Source: Gracilaria domingensis (taxonomy: Eukaryota; Rhodophyta; Florideophyceae; Gracilariales; Gracilariaceae). From it: DNA of 64,000 nucleotides. Each line of letters begins with the position of its first letter. Positions within the stretch are counted from its first letter, which is position 1. Position numbers and translations under genes: made by a program. The notes beneath the pieces are model-generated. The model was given only the letters and a program-made list of their open reading frames with translations, did not search any database and was not told the DNA's origin. The stretch covers positions 145,108 through 209,107 of the forward strand of contig VCMS01000170.1 of NCBI GenBank assembly GCA_022539475.1, read 5' to 3'. This document shows positions 42,377 to 54,503 of this stretch, in pieces.

Positions 42377-42776
42377 CCTTTAGCCCAGAAATCACAAAAT
42401 ACCCTTCGTATTTCTCCTTTTCTATGTTTTCCAATCCATCCTTTAAATCCATACTGCATTGTCAAAAATTACAATCCTGCTGCAATATCGACGTTCCATT
42501 CTGCCATCTAATAGATTTGTAACGATACAGTTGTCTCGAGTCATTTCCCAGCAATGCAAAGACTTAAAACTGTGAGAGCAAATGAGTAGTAGGCCTTTTT
42601 AAGTAAGAATTCCCGGCTAATGCGCTAAACCGTCGAATCCACGCAGTTTGCAATTTTTGAAATAAAGGCAATACCGCTAGATCACTTACACGGTGTGATC
42701 AAAAACTCAACCAAAATACGTTTCCCATCTTAAGATAGAAGGAAAAAGACTGCTTCTCCTTCTTCTGCTTTTAAAG
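42377..42776. other. AT-rich spacer
   Basis: About 400 bp of AT-rich DNA without recognisable features. A short GGCCTTTTT...CCCGGCTAATGCGCTA stretch near 42590 recalls the MITE-like repeat but is too short to call. Confidence 0.35.
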
Positions 42777-43520
42777 CAGATGTCACAAACTGCTACCTAT
42801 ACGCGAACAATTTTGAATCAACGAGCAGTGCTCGGGGTTGCACTTCAACACGATGTCAAACTCAATGAACAAGACGAAACCAAAACATGCCCTTGTACGA
42901 GAAATGCAAAGACGAAACAAAAAGTCTTTACAAAAAGAGAGCTTATTAGACTTTCTACAACGACATATGTGCACATAACCCAGATGTACAATTGTTTGAA
43001 ATGAGTGTGCAAATGTCGGAATGGGACTTCAAAGCACTTCATGCGCTATTATAGGAAAGATTTGAGCAGTTTTAAGATGCTAGAAATGATTTTGAAGGTC
43101 ACATACAAGTGCCTACACCTCGACCATTGACAACACAAGATATCTTATTTATGTTCTTGGACGTTTTAAAAGGTTCAAACGAAGGCGGCTGCGGCATTCA
43201 GAAGGTGGCCTTTTTTTATAGCGTTTCGTCGAAAACTCCAATTATTTTAGGCATGTTTTTTACGCATTGCTCATGACTTTGGAGGAACAAGATCTAAAGC
43301 TCATCCGTTGGCCTGATCAGACAAGCAAGAGGGAGATGAAGGGGTTGATTATTGAGCTCTCGAAGTATGTCTTTTTCTAGGATGGATATAAGAACTTATC
43401 GCACAGAGCCAAAATGGATATCAATGTAGTCCGTCATTGTCAGAGACATATCTACATTGGTCTCTCATTGTTAGTGAGATAAGTCTTGACCCGAGAGAAA
43501 TAACCAAAATTAGTTTTCAT
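42777..43520 (+). pseudogene. Decayed Harbinger-like (PIF/Harbinger) DDE transposase
   Basis: A DNA transposon relic. From 42977 one frame reads LFEMSVQMSEWDFKALHALL and later PLTTQDILFMFLDVLKG, IQKVAFFYSVSSKT and GMFFTH, with stops at about 43052, 43070 and 43273. From 43273 a second frame continues with LKLIRWPD, REMKGLI and, after a stop at about 43378, DGYKNLSHRAKMDINVV. This order (F-MS, helix-turn-helix with a VS-S-T-like motif, I-WP, then a DG motif before a conserved aspartate and RH) follows Harbinger transposases. One frame change and several stops show that it is dead. Its ends and its relation to the MITE-like repeats are unknown. Confidence 0.45.
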
Positions 43521-43973
43521 TTTGGAAGGCAAGCTGCAACAAGATATAAACGTAACGTTATCTTACGTGATTCGTACCGCTCGCTTTCCGATCAAATTTT
43601 CCTGCCATCCCTCCCAACACCCAACCCATCTTTCTCACCTTTCTTTTCGTTCCTCGCATCAAGTTGATTCATGCTTCCATAGCAGTTGCTCACATGTATT
43701 CTCACCTGTCCAGAAATGCTCTGAATAGCTTAAAAGACGCTGCCTTGTCTCCGTCGCTTCTTTTCATGCAAAACGAGTGCACCTATCTCCTCACCTTCGA
43801 CGATTATGTTCTCATCTTCAGTGTTTTCCAAACTTTGGCAAATAACTTCCTTTTTGCCTCTAGGACCAATCACAGTGGTACGGTGGCGTCTGCTCTCCGG
43901 TCGGGTAGATTGACCAAATATTGCAGCTTGTTGCTACTCTCCAAGATTTACTCGCATTTTTTGACATGACCGT
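43521..43973. other. Unassigned spacer between transposase relic and LTR
   Basis: A minus-strand stretch of about 65 codons (about 43735-43930, ending EKKRRRQGSVF) looks protein-like and could be the tail of another decayed gene. I could not assign it. Nothing else is visible. Confidence 0.3.
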
Positions 43974-44920
43974 TGCAGAGCAATTGCAATTTCGCGTCTG
44001 CAACGTGTTCCCTCTCATAACGCCTGGGCTTTACGAGCTGCCTGTACAGCATGGTTATGAATTTAGGTAGCATTGTGACACCATATGGCGTGGTGGCACC
44101 CGATGGGTTTCATAGAGTGGTGAATGGTTGTGGCATTGGATTGCGTGTAAGCGTGTAAAGAATGGCTCTGTGACAGAGAAAATTGGATTGGTTTTTAGAA
44201 TTAGCGACCGCCAAGGGAATTCTTTACAAGTTCAAAACGCGTGTGGCTCTGCCGTGATTGGCACTACTTGATTTCATTATATAGTTCAATTTGTAGAAAA
44301 CTACTTAGGTGAGGGCAACATCGCCCTCAGCAGCACAGAGTAAACTTAAGCTTGTCCGCGGCTCTGAATTGAGCACTTGCGCGTACTGCTTAACTCCGCG
44401 AACAGGATCACCGCATACGGCTTCGCTTATTTCCTCCACAAGGGATCACTCAGATACTCTGATCTAACGCTCCGTTTGTGTTCGGACTGTGCTCGCACAT
44501 TAACTTGCAGGTTTCTGCTACTCTGGTGTTCAGATATCGTATTGATTCTGTATAGAGGTCTTCCCCGAGTGCTCAATACAAATCGTCAGCCTCGGCCCGG
44601 GTCTGTTGCCGCTTGTCGCACAATCCCGCCCTCCGGTCTACCCTTTTCCTTTTCTTTCCTTTCCTCTTCTTCCCATTCTTTTCCCTATCTTTTCCCTCTT
44701 TTTCGAGGCACCCTGTCAACCTGGATTCTTTCCGTTCAGCCTCCGATCAGAGATCTCCGACTCTCGGACGTTCTTTTACAGATCCCCTCTTGGCGATTTT
44801 CGCCGTCACCTTCGAGGTATTTCCGAAGTACGGGCGGTTTTCCATCCGCGCTATCCGTATATAGAGGGCTCTTCTGCTGAGTCTACCTCCGAAGGGAGCA
44901 AGGATTCGAGCCGCTTGAGT
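43974..44920 (+). repeat. Diverged LTR of the element A/B superfamily, interrupted near its 3' end
   Basis: It starts TGCAGAGCAATTGC and follows the LTR of element B loosely over its length, most clearly from 44336 (TAAACTTAAG, CGGCTCTGAA, GGATCACTCAG, TCTGTATAGAG, CGGGTCTGTTGCCGCTT). The match stops at CGCTTGAG, about 30 bp before the expected end, where the next LTR begins. This is the oldest layer here. Confidence 0.6.
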
Positions 44921-45635
44921 TTTAGAGCAAAGCGTGCTTGTCCGGTACACTGGGAAGGATTTCATAAACCCTTGGTAAGAATGATTCCGGGTACTCGGAA
45001 GGTATGAGTATTGGCCTACGGATGGGATACTTTTTGGCAGTATTGAGATGTGACACCCTGAGGGGTCGGCCATGACGTGGCGCAGATGAGTATTGGTCGC
45101 GTGTACGCGTGTGTAGGAATGGGTGTGTTCACACATGTCTTGTTATGATTGTCGGATATTTTACTGGCCGCTGCCACGGGTTGTCAGGTGCACCACGTGT
45201 ATGGATCTGCTTAGGTGTGCACTAGATTATTAAATTTAGTTTAACTAATTTATCGGTTATGATATAAGAGGTGACCTCCCGGTCACCTCCTCCTTCAGTA
45301 AAGGGTAACCGAGTTCGGCTCTGAACCAAGTTCGCCTGCGCGAAGTGTACAACTCCCTCCGGAGGGTCACCGCGTACGGTACGGTTTGGATTCATCCCTC
45401 GGGATCACTCAGGCAATACTGACCATTGTGGCCTTGCCTTCGGGCTTATTTATTCCGTGTCTTCGGACTTCCTGTTTCTTTTACTGTGCAGTCGTACTGC
45501 TCTGACCACAATTGGTAGCGTTTCCGTCTCTGTATAGAGTTGTGCCGCGTGGGCTTAATACACATCGTCGTCTCCCGGAGCCGGGTCTGTTGCCGCTTGC
45601 CGCACGTCCCGCCGCAGGATTCCTCTCTTTTCTTC
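44921..45635 (+). repeat. LTR of the element A/B family, truncated by element D
   Basis: It starts TTTAGAGCAAAGCGTGC and matches the first 715 or so bases of the LTR of element B; in U3 it is closer to the LTR of A (both have GTGTGTTCACACATG). It is cut by element D at 45636, where the five bases TCTTC are the expected target duplication. The rest should lie beyond the right edge of the window. Confidence 0.8.
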
Positions 45636-46451
45636 TGTAGTGCAACGCTATTGCGGGACTCCTTCGCTGATGCGATTCATAACATGCACGGCGATGCCGG
45701 GAGGTGGTGGCACACAGTATGAGTAACTGGTGAGATCAGCCCATTCTTGGGTATACTTAATATTAGAATTAGTGTCATGAGGCGCACGGCTTAGCCGGTG
45801 GGTCACACACGTGTGGGAAGTTTGCACCCATTAGTTGGGGTATTTTAGATGTTTATTCTAGATATTTTCGCTACACCGCTTGACAGTGGGTTGGCACTCT
45901 ACACTACTTAGTAGGTTGAGCTGCACCCATTGTCGGGGAAGTAAACGGACTAACCGAGTGTTCGGCTCTGATGTTTCACCCTTGGTGACCGATATCCTCC
46001 TCCCGGAGAGTCGACACCTTGTGCAGGGCTCATCATCCGCCTCGCAGCATCATTAACACCACTACCGCTTTCGCGTGTTTACTTTGTGTGTGATTTCTTT
46101 ATTTCTGTCCCTGTTATACAGGTAGCACTACTTGGTGTACCGGTGCATACCGTTCGTGGCTCGACACACTCGCGTGGGCTATTACCGCTCTCGCGTGTCA
46201 TCGCCCCACTCGTGGGTACCGCGTGCTACGCACGTGACGCTACTGCCGACTTGTGTCGTGTGTTCTCTACCGCTGGACGCTTCTTCTTCGCCGCTTCGCT
46301 CCCTCCATTACTTGGGAAGGGTCGACCCCGGTCTTACACCCGGCATTGCCGTGTCGTACCTGTGGGAGCGCTCTACTGCTGTGCTTGCCTCCTGAGAGAG
46401 GGTCTGAACCGCCTTTTCGTGTCTTTCCCCATCGCTGGGTTTTGCACAACA
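45636..46451 (+). repeat. Element D 5' LTR (816 bp)
   Basis: It starts TGTAGTGCAACG after the probable target sequence TCTTC and ends TTTTGCACAACA. The right edge is set by the change to the shared primer site core. The same sequence follows the N run at 57372-58047. Confidence 0.88.
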
Positions 46452-46472
46452 ATTGGTCTCCCGACTTAGAAG
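46452..46472 (+). other. Probable primer binding site region of element D
   Basis: TTGGTCTCCCGACTTAG follows the LTR by one base and contains the CTCCCGAC core also found after the LTR of element B. The primer tRNA is not assigned. Confidence 0.45.
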
Positions 46473-46846
46473 TCGCGTTGATCCAGCAAGTTGGTTTTCT
46501 GATCAATTTCCGGTTTGCCGGTTCGTATCTGGTCGTGGAGATACACTACACAGTTTCTACTGGAAGGCTTTGCCGACAGACGTCGTGTTGGTACTGCTTT
46601 CCTCATTTTGGGTTGTTGTTTGGACACGGTTTACTACCGGTGGCACTACCTATTTCCGTAGTGTGTGATTCCCGTCGGTACGGTTGTTGTCACCCCGTTT
46701 GGGTTGTCTACCGTTCCCAGCAATCTGGTCGAATCAGCCCTAATTCCGTATACGGCTGTTCCCGTTGGTACGGTCGGCTCGTCCGATTTGTCGGTTATCG
46801 TCACTCGTGTGAGGACGCTACACTCATTCGAGGTTAATTTGTTGTT
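46473..46846 (+). other. Untranslated leader of element D
   Basis: About 370 bp between primer site and gag, rich in T and G, with no frame that I would call. It resembles the leader of element B only in part. A packaging signal would be expected here in this kind of element. Confidence 0.5.
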
Positions 46847-46891
46847 TTGCTTTTTTGGTCCCAGTTTTCTGGTTGTATCTCGTCGTGGACG

Positions 46892-48976
46892 ATGGTGTCG
46901 GGCAAGCGCTCGAGCCCTACGAAGTCTCGCTCCGTTGGCTCTGGCTTGCCCCCACGTCTGCGGTCTGTTCCTGAACCCCTACAGGGTGATGGAAAGAAAC
47001 GCGGAAACCGGAAACAGCCTGACAAGTCGTCTGACGCCCCAGTGGCTGGGCCCTCATCTGCTCCTTTGGAGGGTCTTATACCCGCTGTCGCGGCGAAGGA
47101 TGCGCTCGTAAACGAGTTGGAGACTCAAGTTCGTGTGCTTGAGGCTCAGACTGCTGTCATGAGGAGTTCTCATGAAGCACTCGTTTCCGAGGTCGACACA
47201 CTTCGTTTGAAGGTTGACACAGCCCTCAACGGAGGTGTATCAGATGATCTGCGTATTTTACGGAAGGATGTTAATGCCCTCTTGGAGGTTCTTCAAGGAT
47301 ATCCCAGTTTCACCGAGGAGGTTAACACGAAGTTCATTCGGATCCTTGGCCGTCTTGAGACGTTAGAGACCACCATCCGTGAGGATGACGGCCCTGCTGC
47401 CGCCTCTGCGGGAGTGTCTCGTGGTACACGTGACCGGAAGTCCGGGAAGAGTCGCTCTAAGAAGAGGAATGTCGACGAGTATGACTCGGATTCGTCACAG
47501 TCTTCTGGTATTTCAAACCGCTCGGCGGGTTCCTTATCATCGAGCTCGTCAAGTGACGGTGAACGTCGCGCTCGTTCTACGCGTTCGCGGAGTTCTACGT
47601 CCACCTATGGTGTTGTTGGTACCCGGAAACGGGGGCGAAAGCACTCAGGTTTGAGGGAACTGGAGCCGACGAATCCCTTGTTCAAAAGGTTGTTATCTTA
47701 CCGGTATTACCGTTTGGAAGATTCAAGTCTGAACCGGACGCCCCGTGGCACGGGTAAGGTGAAGGACTGCATCAAACGCATGTCCTTAACCTTTCGCAAC
47801 CAGTTGTTCACTGGGGAGGATCCCATTCTGGTGCTTGACTTTCTTTCACGCTTTGTAGCGGAAGCTGACATCCTCGGCATGAGTGAGGGGCAAGCTTATG
47901 TTGCTTTACCGTATTTTCTACGGGGACTCGCTGAAGATCAGTATAACTCTGTAAGAGGTTCATCTCGCGCCTCTGAAGGAGGGGTCACCTGCTGGCCCGA
48001 AGCAGTGCAGTATTTGTTGCGCTCGTATGCGACAAATACCTCTATCGAGGAAGCAATCACCGCGTTGCGGGAGACGAAACAACGCCCGAAGGAGTCGGAA
48101 ACCGAGTACTCGGTACGCCTGAATAAGGCATTCCACCGTTGTGGCAATGTTTACTCCTCAAACGAGCGCTGTACGCTGTTTATCAACGGATTGAATCCGG
48201 CTATTCGCACTCTGGTTGCCCAGCGACGGGAAGACCGGAAGAAGACTACCTATCTGGAGTTAGTGCAGTACGCGAAGGCGGAGGGAGACGCCTTGCGCGC
48301 ACGCACCGGATACCGGGTTTCAACCAAAGCGTTGCACCTCGAAGGAGGGTCGTCATCGGCTTCACTGCTACCGCAGGACTTTTCTGGTCACGATGTGGAT
48401 AACTTACATCTCGCACAGGTGGACCTGGATTCTATTCCGACTACGGAGTTGCCTTCTACTTCAGAAGCCTCGTCGAAGACGGAAGATGCGCTGCTTTACG
48501 CAGACCGTCCACGCGTTCGCGGTCCTCAGGTACCCTATTCAGGGAGTCGTTACCAGCGACCTGGTTGGGTAGACCCGCGAACGGTGAAGTTCCAAGACCC
48601 ACGGAGTTCCGGAAGACCACCTCTGATCTGTTTCACGTGTTACAACCACGGTCATGCAGCTCCGAACTGCAACCTCTCGATGAGGGAAATGCCCACGGTT
48701 GTGGCGAATTTTGAAGCGCTGACCCCCGCCGAACAGGCGTCAGTGCCGGTAACCGCATATCTGCGTGCGAAGGCTGAGTACCCCCGTAGGGTGTCTGCTG
48801 CAGAATTGGCTGCGTTACTGCACTCTGGTTCGACCCAGGTCAATGTTTCACCGGCTCAAGCCGTGGCGGCAACCGCTGTTGCGGGTAGTTCTGTCGCTGT
48901 TCCACAGGAATCTGTGAAGATGCCTGCTGCACAGGACGCCGTTCCCGTTAGAACGGATGGAACTCAGTTAAACTGA
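46892..48976 (+). CDS. gag: Element D gag (694 codons)
   Basis: Particle-forming protein of the element. The frame is open from 46847; the start at 46892 (MVSGKRSS) is chosen because a basic, proline-rich head follows it, as in elements A and B. A coiled-coil-like part (about residues 60-150), an acidic and serine-rich linker and the capsid-like core (GEDPILVLDFLSRFV, about 47.8 kb) follow. One CCHC knuckle (CFTCYNHGHAAPNC) lies at about 48.63-48.67 kb. The last codons sit in GTTAAAC, directly before the stop (48967-48976), and the pol frame is -1 to gag. Confidence 0.9.
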   Translation: MVSGKRSSPTKSRSVGSGLPPRLRSVPEPLQGDGKKRGNRKQPDKSSDAPVAGPSSAPLEGLIPAVAAKDALVNELETQVRVLEAQTAVMRSSHEALVSEVDTLRLKVDTALNGGVSDDLRILRKDVNALLEVLQGYPSFTEEVNTKFIRILGRLETLETTIREDDGPAAASAGVSRGTRDRKSGKSRSKKRNVDEYDSDSSQSSGISNRSAGSLSSSSSSDGERRARSTRSRSSTSTYGVVGTRKRGRKHSGLRELEPTNPLFKRLLSYRYYRLEDSSLNRTPRGTGKVKDCIKRMSLTFRNQLFTGEDPILVLDFLSRFVAEADILGMSEGQAYVALPYFLRGLAEDQYNSVRGSSRASEGGVTCWPEAVQYLLRSYATNTSIEEAITALRETKQRPKESETEYSVRLNKAFHRCGNVYSSNERCTLFINGLNPAIRTLVAQRREDRKKTTYLELVQYAKAEGDALRARTGYRVSTKALHLEGGSSSASLLPQDFSGHDVDNLHLAQVDLDSIPTTELPSTSEASSKTEDALLYADRPRVRGPQVPYSGSRYQRPGWVDPRTVKFQDPRSSGRPPLICFTCYNHGHAAPNCNLSMREMPTVVANFEALTPAEQASVPVTAYLRAKAEYPRRVSAAELAALLHSGSTQVNVSPAQAVAATAVAGSSVAVPQESVKMPAAQDAVPVRTDGTQLN

Positions 48977-51900
48977 GTACGGGAGTCTCCAATGGAGAGG
49001 CGCCCGAGTCGAGGTCTACGGCGCCCGAGGCGTCACCGCCTCGCTCCCAGGTCAAAATCCTTTCGAGGAAACAGACCGTCTTAGACGTGGACTCTACCAC
49101 CATCGGTGTGTTACGTCGCCCGTGGATACGGTTCAGGAACAACCGGATCCCGGATCGAGTCATGGTGCTGGCCAAGCGAAACTACAAGATATTTGCTGAC
49201 CTTGGCCTATCCACCCAGTATATGGTGCGTCATCTCTCTGTCTTGGATACAGGTGCTGGCCCCAACTTCATTGTTGAGTCGTTACTACCGCCGGAAGTCC
49301 GTTGTCGAATCCGCTCTGGACCCGTCATGGACGTGGCAGATGCTAACAATAACCCGTTACAAACGGCTGGAATGGTTTCACTGATTGTCAGGATTGGTAA
49401 CTGCATCGAGCAGGTAGAATTCATGGTCTGCAAGACGCTCGCTGCCCCTGTCATTCTAGGGTGTGACTTCTGCGACAGATATGTCGAAGCCATACGACCG
49501 CGTGCGCGTGAAGTGGAAATGGAAGATGGTTCGGTTGTACCGATTGTTCGTCGCTCATTACGCCGAGCGTCAGCTAAGCTGGTACCACTACCCGCTCCTC
49601 TACAGGATTCCTCACCTCCGAAGGAGTCGCCGAAGCTCCGCGTAGCGCGTGCAATTTCTACTCCGCCAGAATCCCAGGTTTGGGTTGATGTTACTGCCGC
49701 ACCGCGTGGTTTGCGGGTTGTTCAACCATTGAACTCGTTATACGAGAAGTATCAGGTCGCGTTGGCGAACGGAGTTGTTCAAATCAACAGCGAAAACCCC
49801 TTTCGGGTTATGTTGGCCAACTTTGGCAAAAAGCCCCAGTATCTGGTGAAGAACCAAGTAATTGGTACTGTCTTACCGCACCCTACGGCGCTTATCCCTA
49901 CAAAGGTGACTGCCGCCGAGATGCTCGGGCTTGCTGAAGAACGCACTGGGGTGCTTCACCCTAAGGAGGGGGAGGGAGAATCGTCGCGCTCGTCTGCGTC
50001 GGACCCGCCCCAGACGGTTGAACACACGAATGACTCGGAAGCTAGGACCGTTCCTACGAGTTATGACAAGATTGACCCTATTAAAGAGTTAGAAGAATTG
50101 AATCTCGGTCATGTACCGGTTTCACACCGTGAGAAGTTGCGCAACATGTTGCGAGAGTTTACACCAATGTGGGATGGTTCCCTCGGAGAGGTTTCAACTA
50201 CGGAACACCGGATTGACCTCCTGCCGGAGACCAAGCCGATTGCTCAGCACCCTTACAGGGCAGGCCCGAAAGCACGGGAAGAGGAAGAGTTTCAGATCAA
50301 CAAAATGCTCCGCGCTGGCGTGATAGAACCGGCCAGTCGCCGTGGGCATCTCCAGTTGTACTGGCTCCGAAACCCGATGGGTCCTGGCGCTTTTGTATCG
50401 ACTATCGTCGCTTGAACGATGTCACCGTCAAAGACGTGTACCCCATACCTCGTATGGACGAGTATATCGACTCGCTTGGCGATGCTACTGTGTTCTCCAC
50501 TTTGGATGCAAACTGGGGTTACTGGCAAGTACCAGTTAGACCGGAAGACCGTGACAAGACCGCGTTTACCTGTCATTCAGGACTATACCGCTTTAAGCGT
50601 ATGCCGTTCGGGTTAACGAACGCCCCCGCTACGTTTCAGCGTGCTCTGGACATTTTGTTAGCTCGCTTCAAATGGCGGAGTTGCTTGGTATACCTCGATG
50701 ACATCATCGTGTTTTCCAACAGTTTGGACGATCACCTCGAACATGTTCGGGAGATAATGACCGCTTTGCGGGATGCTGGAATTACTCTCAAATTGAGGAA
50801 GTGTGAGTTTTTCACTGACTCAGTGAAGTATCTGGGCCATGTCATACGTCCAGGACGGTTACTGATCGAGGAAGCTCGCGTGAAGTCCCTCAAAGAGGCG
50901 AAGCACCCCACTACACAGACAGAGCTACGCTCCTTTCTGGGCTATGCAACGTTTATAGACGGTTCATTTCTCGCTTCGCAAGATCGCGGGACCGCTCAAC
51001 GAACTCCTGAAGAAGGGACAACCGCCCAAATTGGGACCACTTACCCCCACGCAAGTGGAGGCCTTCAACTCTCTTAAAGAGGCTGTTACCACGGCACCCG
51101 TGTTAGCGTTACCAAAGAACGGGTTGCCGTACACCGTGGATACGGATTCGAGCGATTACCAAATTGGCTGCGCTCTCTTTCAGACTACACCCGAAGGGGA
51201 ACGCAAACCAATTGGCTATTGGTCTCGTACACTCAACGTGCACGAGCGCAATTACTCGGTATCCGAGAAGGAGTGTCTCGCCATGGTATGGGCTTTGCAG
51301 ACTCTACGACCATATCTTATGGGTGTGCACTTTACCGTCAATACGGATCATTCCGCCTTGCGTTGGTTAATGTCAGTCACGGAGCCTTCCGGACGCTTAA
51401 TGCGTTGGCGTCTTCGGCTTGCCGAGTTTGACTACGAGGTCACCTATAAGAAGGGCTGTTTAAACGCGCAAGCGGATGCTCTTTCACGTCTAGGAACTGA
51501 AGGTGAAGCTTTACCCGTCGATGACGAGGATGAAGATATCCCCTGTTTCCTCATGGAGGAGGGTGATGAAGACTACGACATCGTGTCGGACGACATCTGT
51601 GATGATTTGCTCGTCGCAGACGGTGAAGACCCGGAATCCGGTACATTCGTCCCCATTACTCCAGAAGAGCTGGTGCGGGAACAGCAATCTGACCCGTTCT
51701 GTACGAGGATACGCTCCCAAATTAATGGTGGTGCTAACATCCCGTTCGGGGTCAACACACAAGGTTACCTCGTCAGAGTGGTTCGTTCTGCCCCACAGAT
51801 TGTGGTTCCTCACTCCTTACAAACAAGGGTATTGCATCTCTCGCATCACTCGCGGATGGCTTCCCATCCGGGTGCTAAGCGGTTATACACGACACTGCGT

Positions 51901-54503
51901 CGGGATTTCTACTGGCCCGCGTTAGCGTTGGACTGCTACACCACCGTGAAGGCGTGTACACATTGTGCTCGCGAGCGAGTTAAACAGCGTCGCCATGCGA
52001 AGAAACTAACACTTTTCCCCGCAAGGGCGCCGTTGGAGTTTATTGCCATCGATATACTCGGTGAGTTCTTGCGTACTTCCCGAGGAAATCGGTTCTTACT
52101 CGTTATTACGGATAGATTCAGTAAGCTAGTCCGGACAGTTCCGTTGAAGTCGATTACAGCACGCAGTGTTGCGGAGGCATTCGTTCGCCATTGGGTTATG
52201 GTCTACGGTCCCCCGGTCAATCTCCTCTCAGATAATGGTCCGCAGTTTACTGCACGTTTCTTCCAGGATGTCTGTCGGATACTCGACGTGAAGAATCTCT
52301 TCACGACGACGTATCATCCCAATGCAATGGGCAAGTCGAACGGTTTAACCGGACAATGCTCTCCGCGTTGCGGGCTTATACAGTTGAACACCCGAAAACT
52401 TGGGATCTCTACACGGATACCGTGACGTATGCGTATAATACGCAAGTTCACAGAGTAACTGGTTTATCGCCCTTTGAGCTCGTGCTCTCACGGACACCAC
52501 CGCCAGTTGCGGTTGAACCATCAGCAAAGCTGGATACGTCACCGTCAATACGGGATCACTACTTGCAATGGAAGCAGTGGTTATCCGCAATGGTACCTGT
52601 CGCCAGGTCGTCAATGGCGAAAGCACAACACGCTTACAAGCGGAACTTTGATGCCCGGGTACGGAGACCACTACCGCCACTGAAAGTGGGAAACCTCGCC
52701 TTTGTCAGGAAGGAGTACTACAACCCTGAAAAGGAGCGGCGCCACAAGCTTTCACCCATCGCTGATGGTCCGTACCGCGTTGTCAGCGTGAACAAGGACA
52801 CAGCCGTACTGGAAGTTGGTGACGCTCATGAGCGTTTCTCCCGCGATCGCGTGGTAAGAGGTCCAACCGTTCACACGGAAGTACTTTCGGACACACAGCA
52901 GGAAGCTGGACAGACAGAGAACCGAGGAACCTCGTCGCAGAACACTACACCCACTGTGGGGCTCCGTCACCCAACACGGGGTCTCGCAGATGTACCGATT
53001 ATATCGTCGCAAGCCGAGGTATCGGAACATACACCGCTGGTGAAATCGCGTTTCACAGCGTCTGTTACACCGTCAACTGACGTGATGACTGCTCCCCGTA
53101 ACGCTCCACCTAAGGAGGGGGAGGGGAATTCACGCGTTGTCGCGGAGAGTGAGTCACCGGTGTCGCTACCGTCGCAGCACCGTGATTCACGGGAAAGTAA
53201 TGAAGCAGAGGCAGAGTCGCCTCAGGACACCGTCGAAGACGTAGTTGCTACGGACACCACTGTCAGTGGGAAGGATCACCCGCTGTCGCGTGTTGAAGTC
53301 GCGAAGGACGCGCCGCAGTCGGCCGCTGTCGCGCAGAACTCTGCGGAGGATACACAACCTTCCACGAAGGATCGCGACCTTCAGGAAGGACACCGCACGC
53401 AACGAACGGACTCAAGGTTGTCCCAGGATACTGGTATTGCTCACCCATCTGGGGAATTGTCACAGGAACACGCGCCCATCGTCGCACGGACGCAGGACGC
53501 GGAGCATGCTCTCGTTCGCGAAGTTTCCACGGCAAGGCCGGAAGTTGATCAAGAACACCCGACTTCTCGGCAGAGCAAGGCTACAGCGAAGCTGGATACT
53601 GTATCACGGAGTATTCCGGACGCGCAGTCGCCGCATTCCGCCGCTGACGACCGCCGCAAACCGCCTTCGCAGGCGCGCTGTAGGGTAGTCACGGCAGATC
53701 CCGGTATCGTTGACACTGCAGAGCAGGAAGAAGAGAAGACGCTCGCTGAAGCGAAGATCAAGCACCCCGGTTCGGGTAATGGTAGTGTACCGTTGCACCC
53801 AGCTTTGGGGAAGTCGCAAGTCGCACGTCATGACGTTTCACCAAGTCATGACGGCGCACCGCTCGTTGGAGATACAGATTACAGCCCTGATTTAGGGAAA
53901 ACGCACACTGCATCTGCAGGAGCGCTTGCGCACCACAAATCTTGGGGTGCGCAGCGCGCGCCACACAATGGGCCAATCACAGCTCGTGGCAGTGCCACCA
54001 CCGCGAAACGTCGCGTGTCGTCACGTGAACCGGCACGTGCCGTGGTGAACAATCCGCCTCCGCGTTCGCCTTCACCGTCAGGACGGGAACTACCGCATGA
54101 ACTAGCCGTTCGCGGACCCGCCGAAGCGGCGAAGCTGCTTGAGAAGACCCGGATTCCGGAAGCGACCACTCAGCGGAGGACACACTTACCGCCGAAGGCG
54201 TCAGGAGAAACTCACAGCACCGCTGGTGACTATGTAACGGCACCGCCGCGGCACGCTGACGACCCTTCGCAGGAAGAGCTCGAGCGGGGAGTTTACTCGA
54301 AAGAGTTCGTTGTCGACCACATAGTGGGGCACAGTTGGAACCCGAAGGGGTATGTTCAGTACCAGGTACGCTGGTATGGCTATCCGCCGTCGCGGGACTC
54401 GGACGAACCCGTGGAGCACCTACCCCGATCGAAGATCGTGCAGTACCACCGTCGTACTAACACGGCGTTGCCGGCTAATCTACATCAAGCGATGGTCGGT
54501 TAA
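48977..54503 (+). pseudogene. pol: Element D pol with long linker and chromodomain, broken
   Basis: Protease (LDTGAGPNF, about 49.25 kb), RT (YLDDIIVF, about 50.70 kb), RNase H (DTDSSD, about 51.14 kb), integrase zinc part (CTHCA, about 51.96 kb) and DDE core (IDILG, LSDNGPQF, 52.05-52.25 kb), integrase C-terminal domain to about 52.86 kb, a linker of more than 450 residues rich in charged residues, T, S and P, and a chromodomain at about 54290-54450 (YQVRWYGY, then DEPVEHLP). About three breaks. The linker is one open stretch, much longer than is usual between integrase and chromodomain. Confidence 0.9.
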
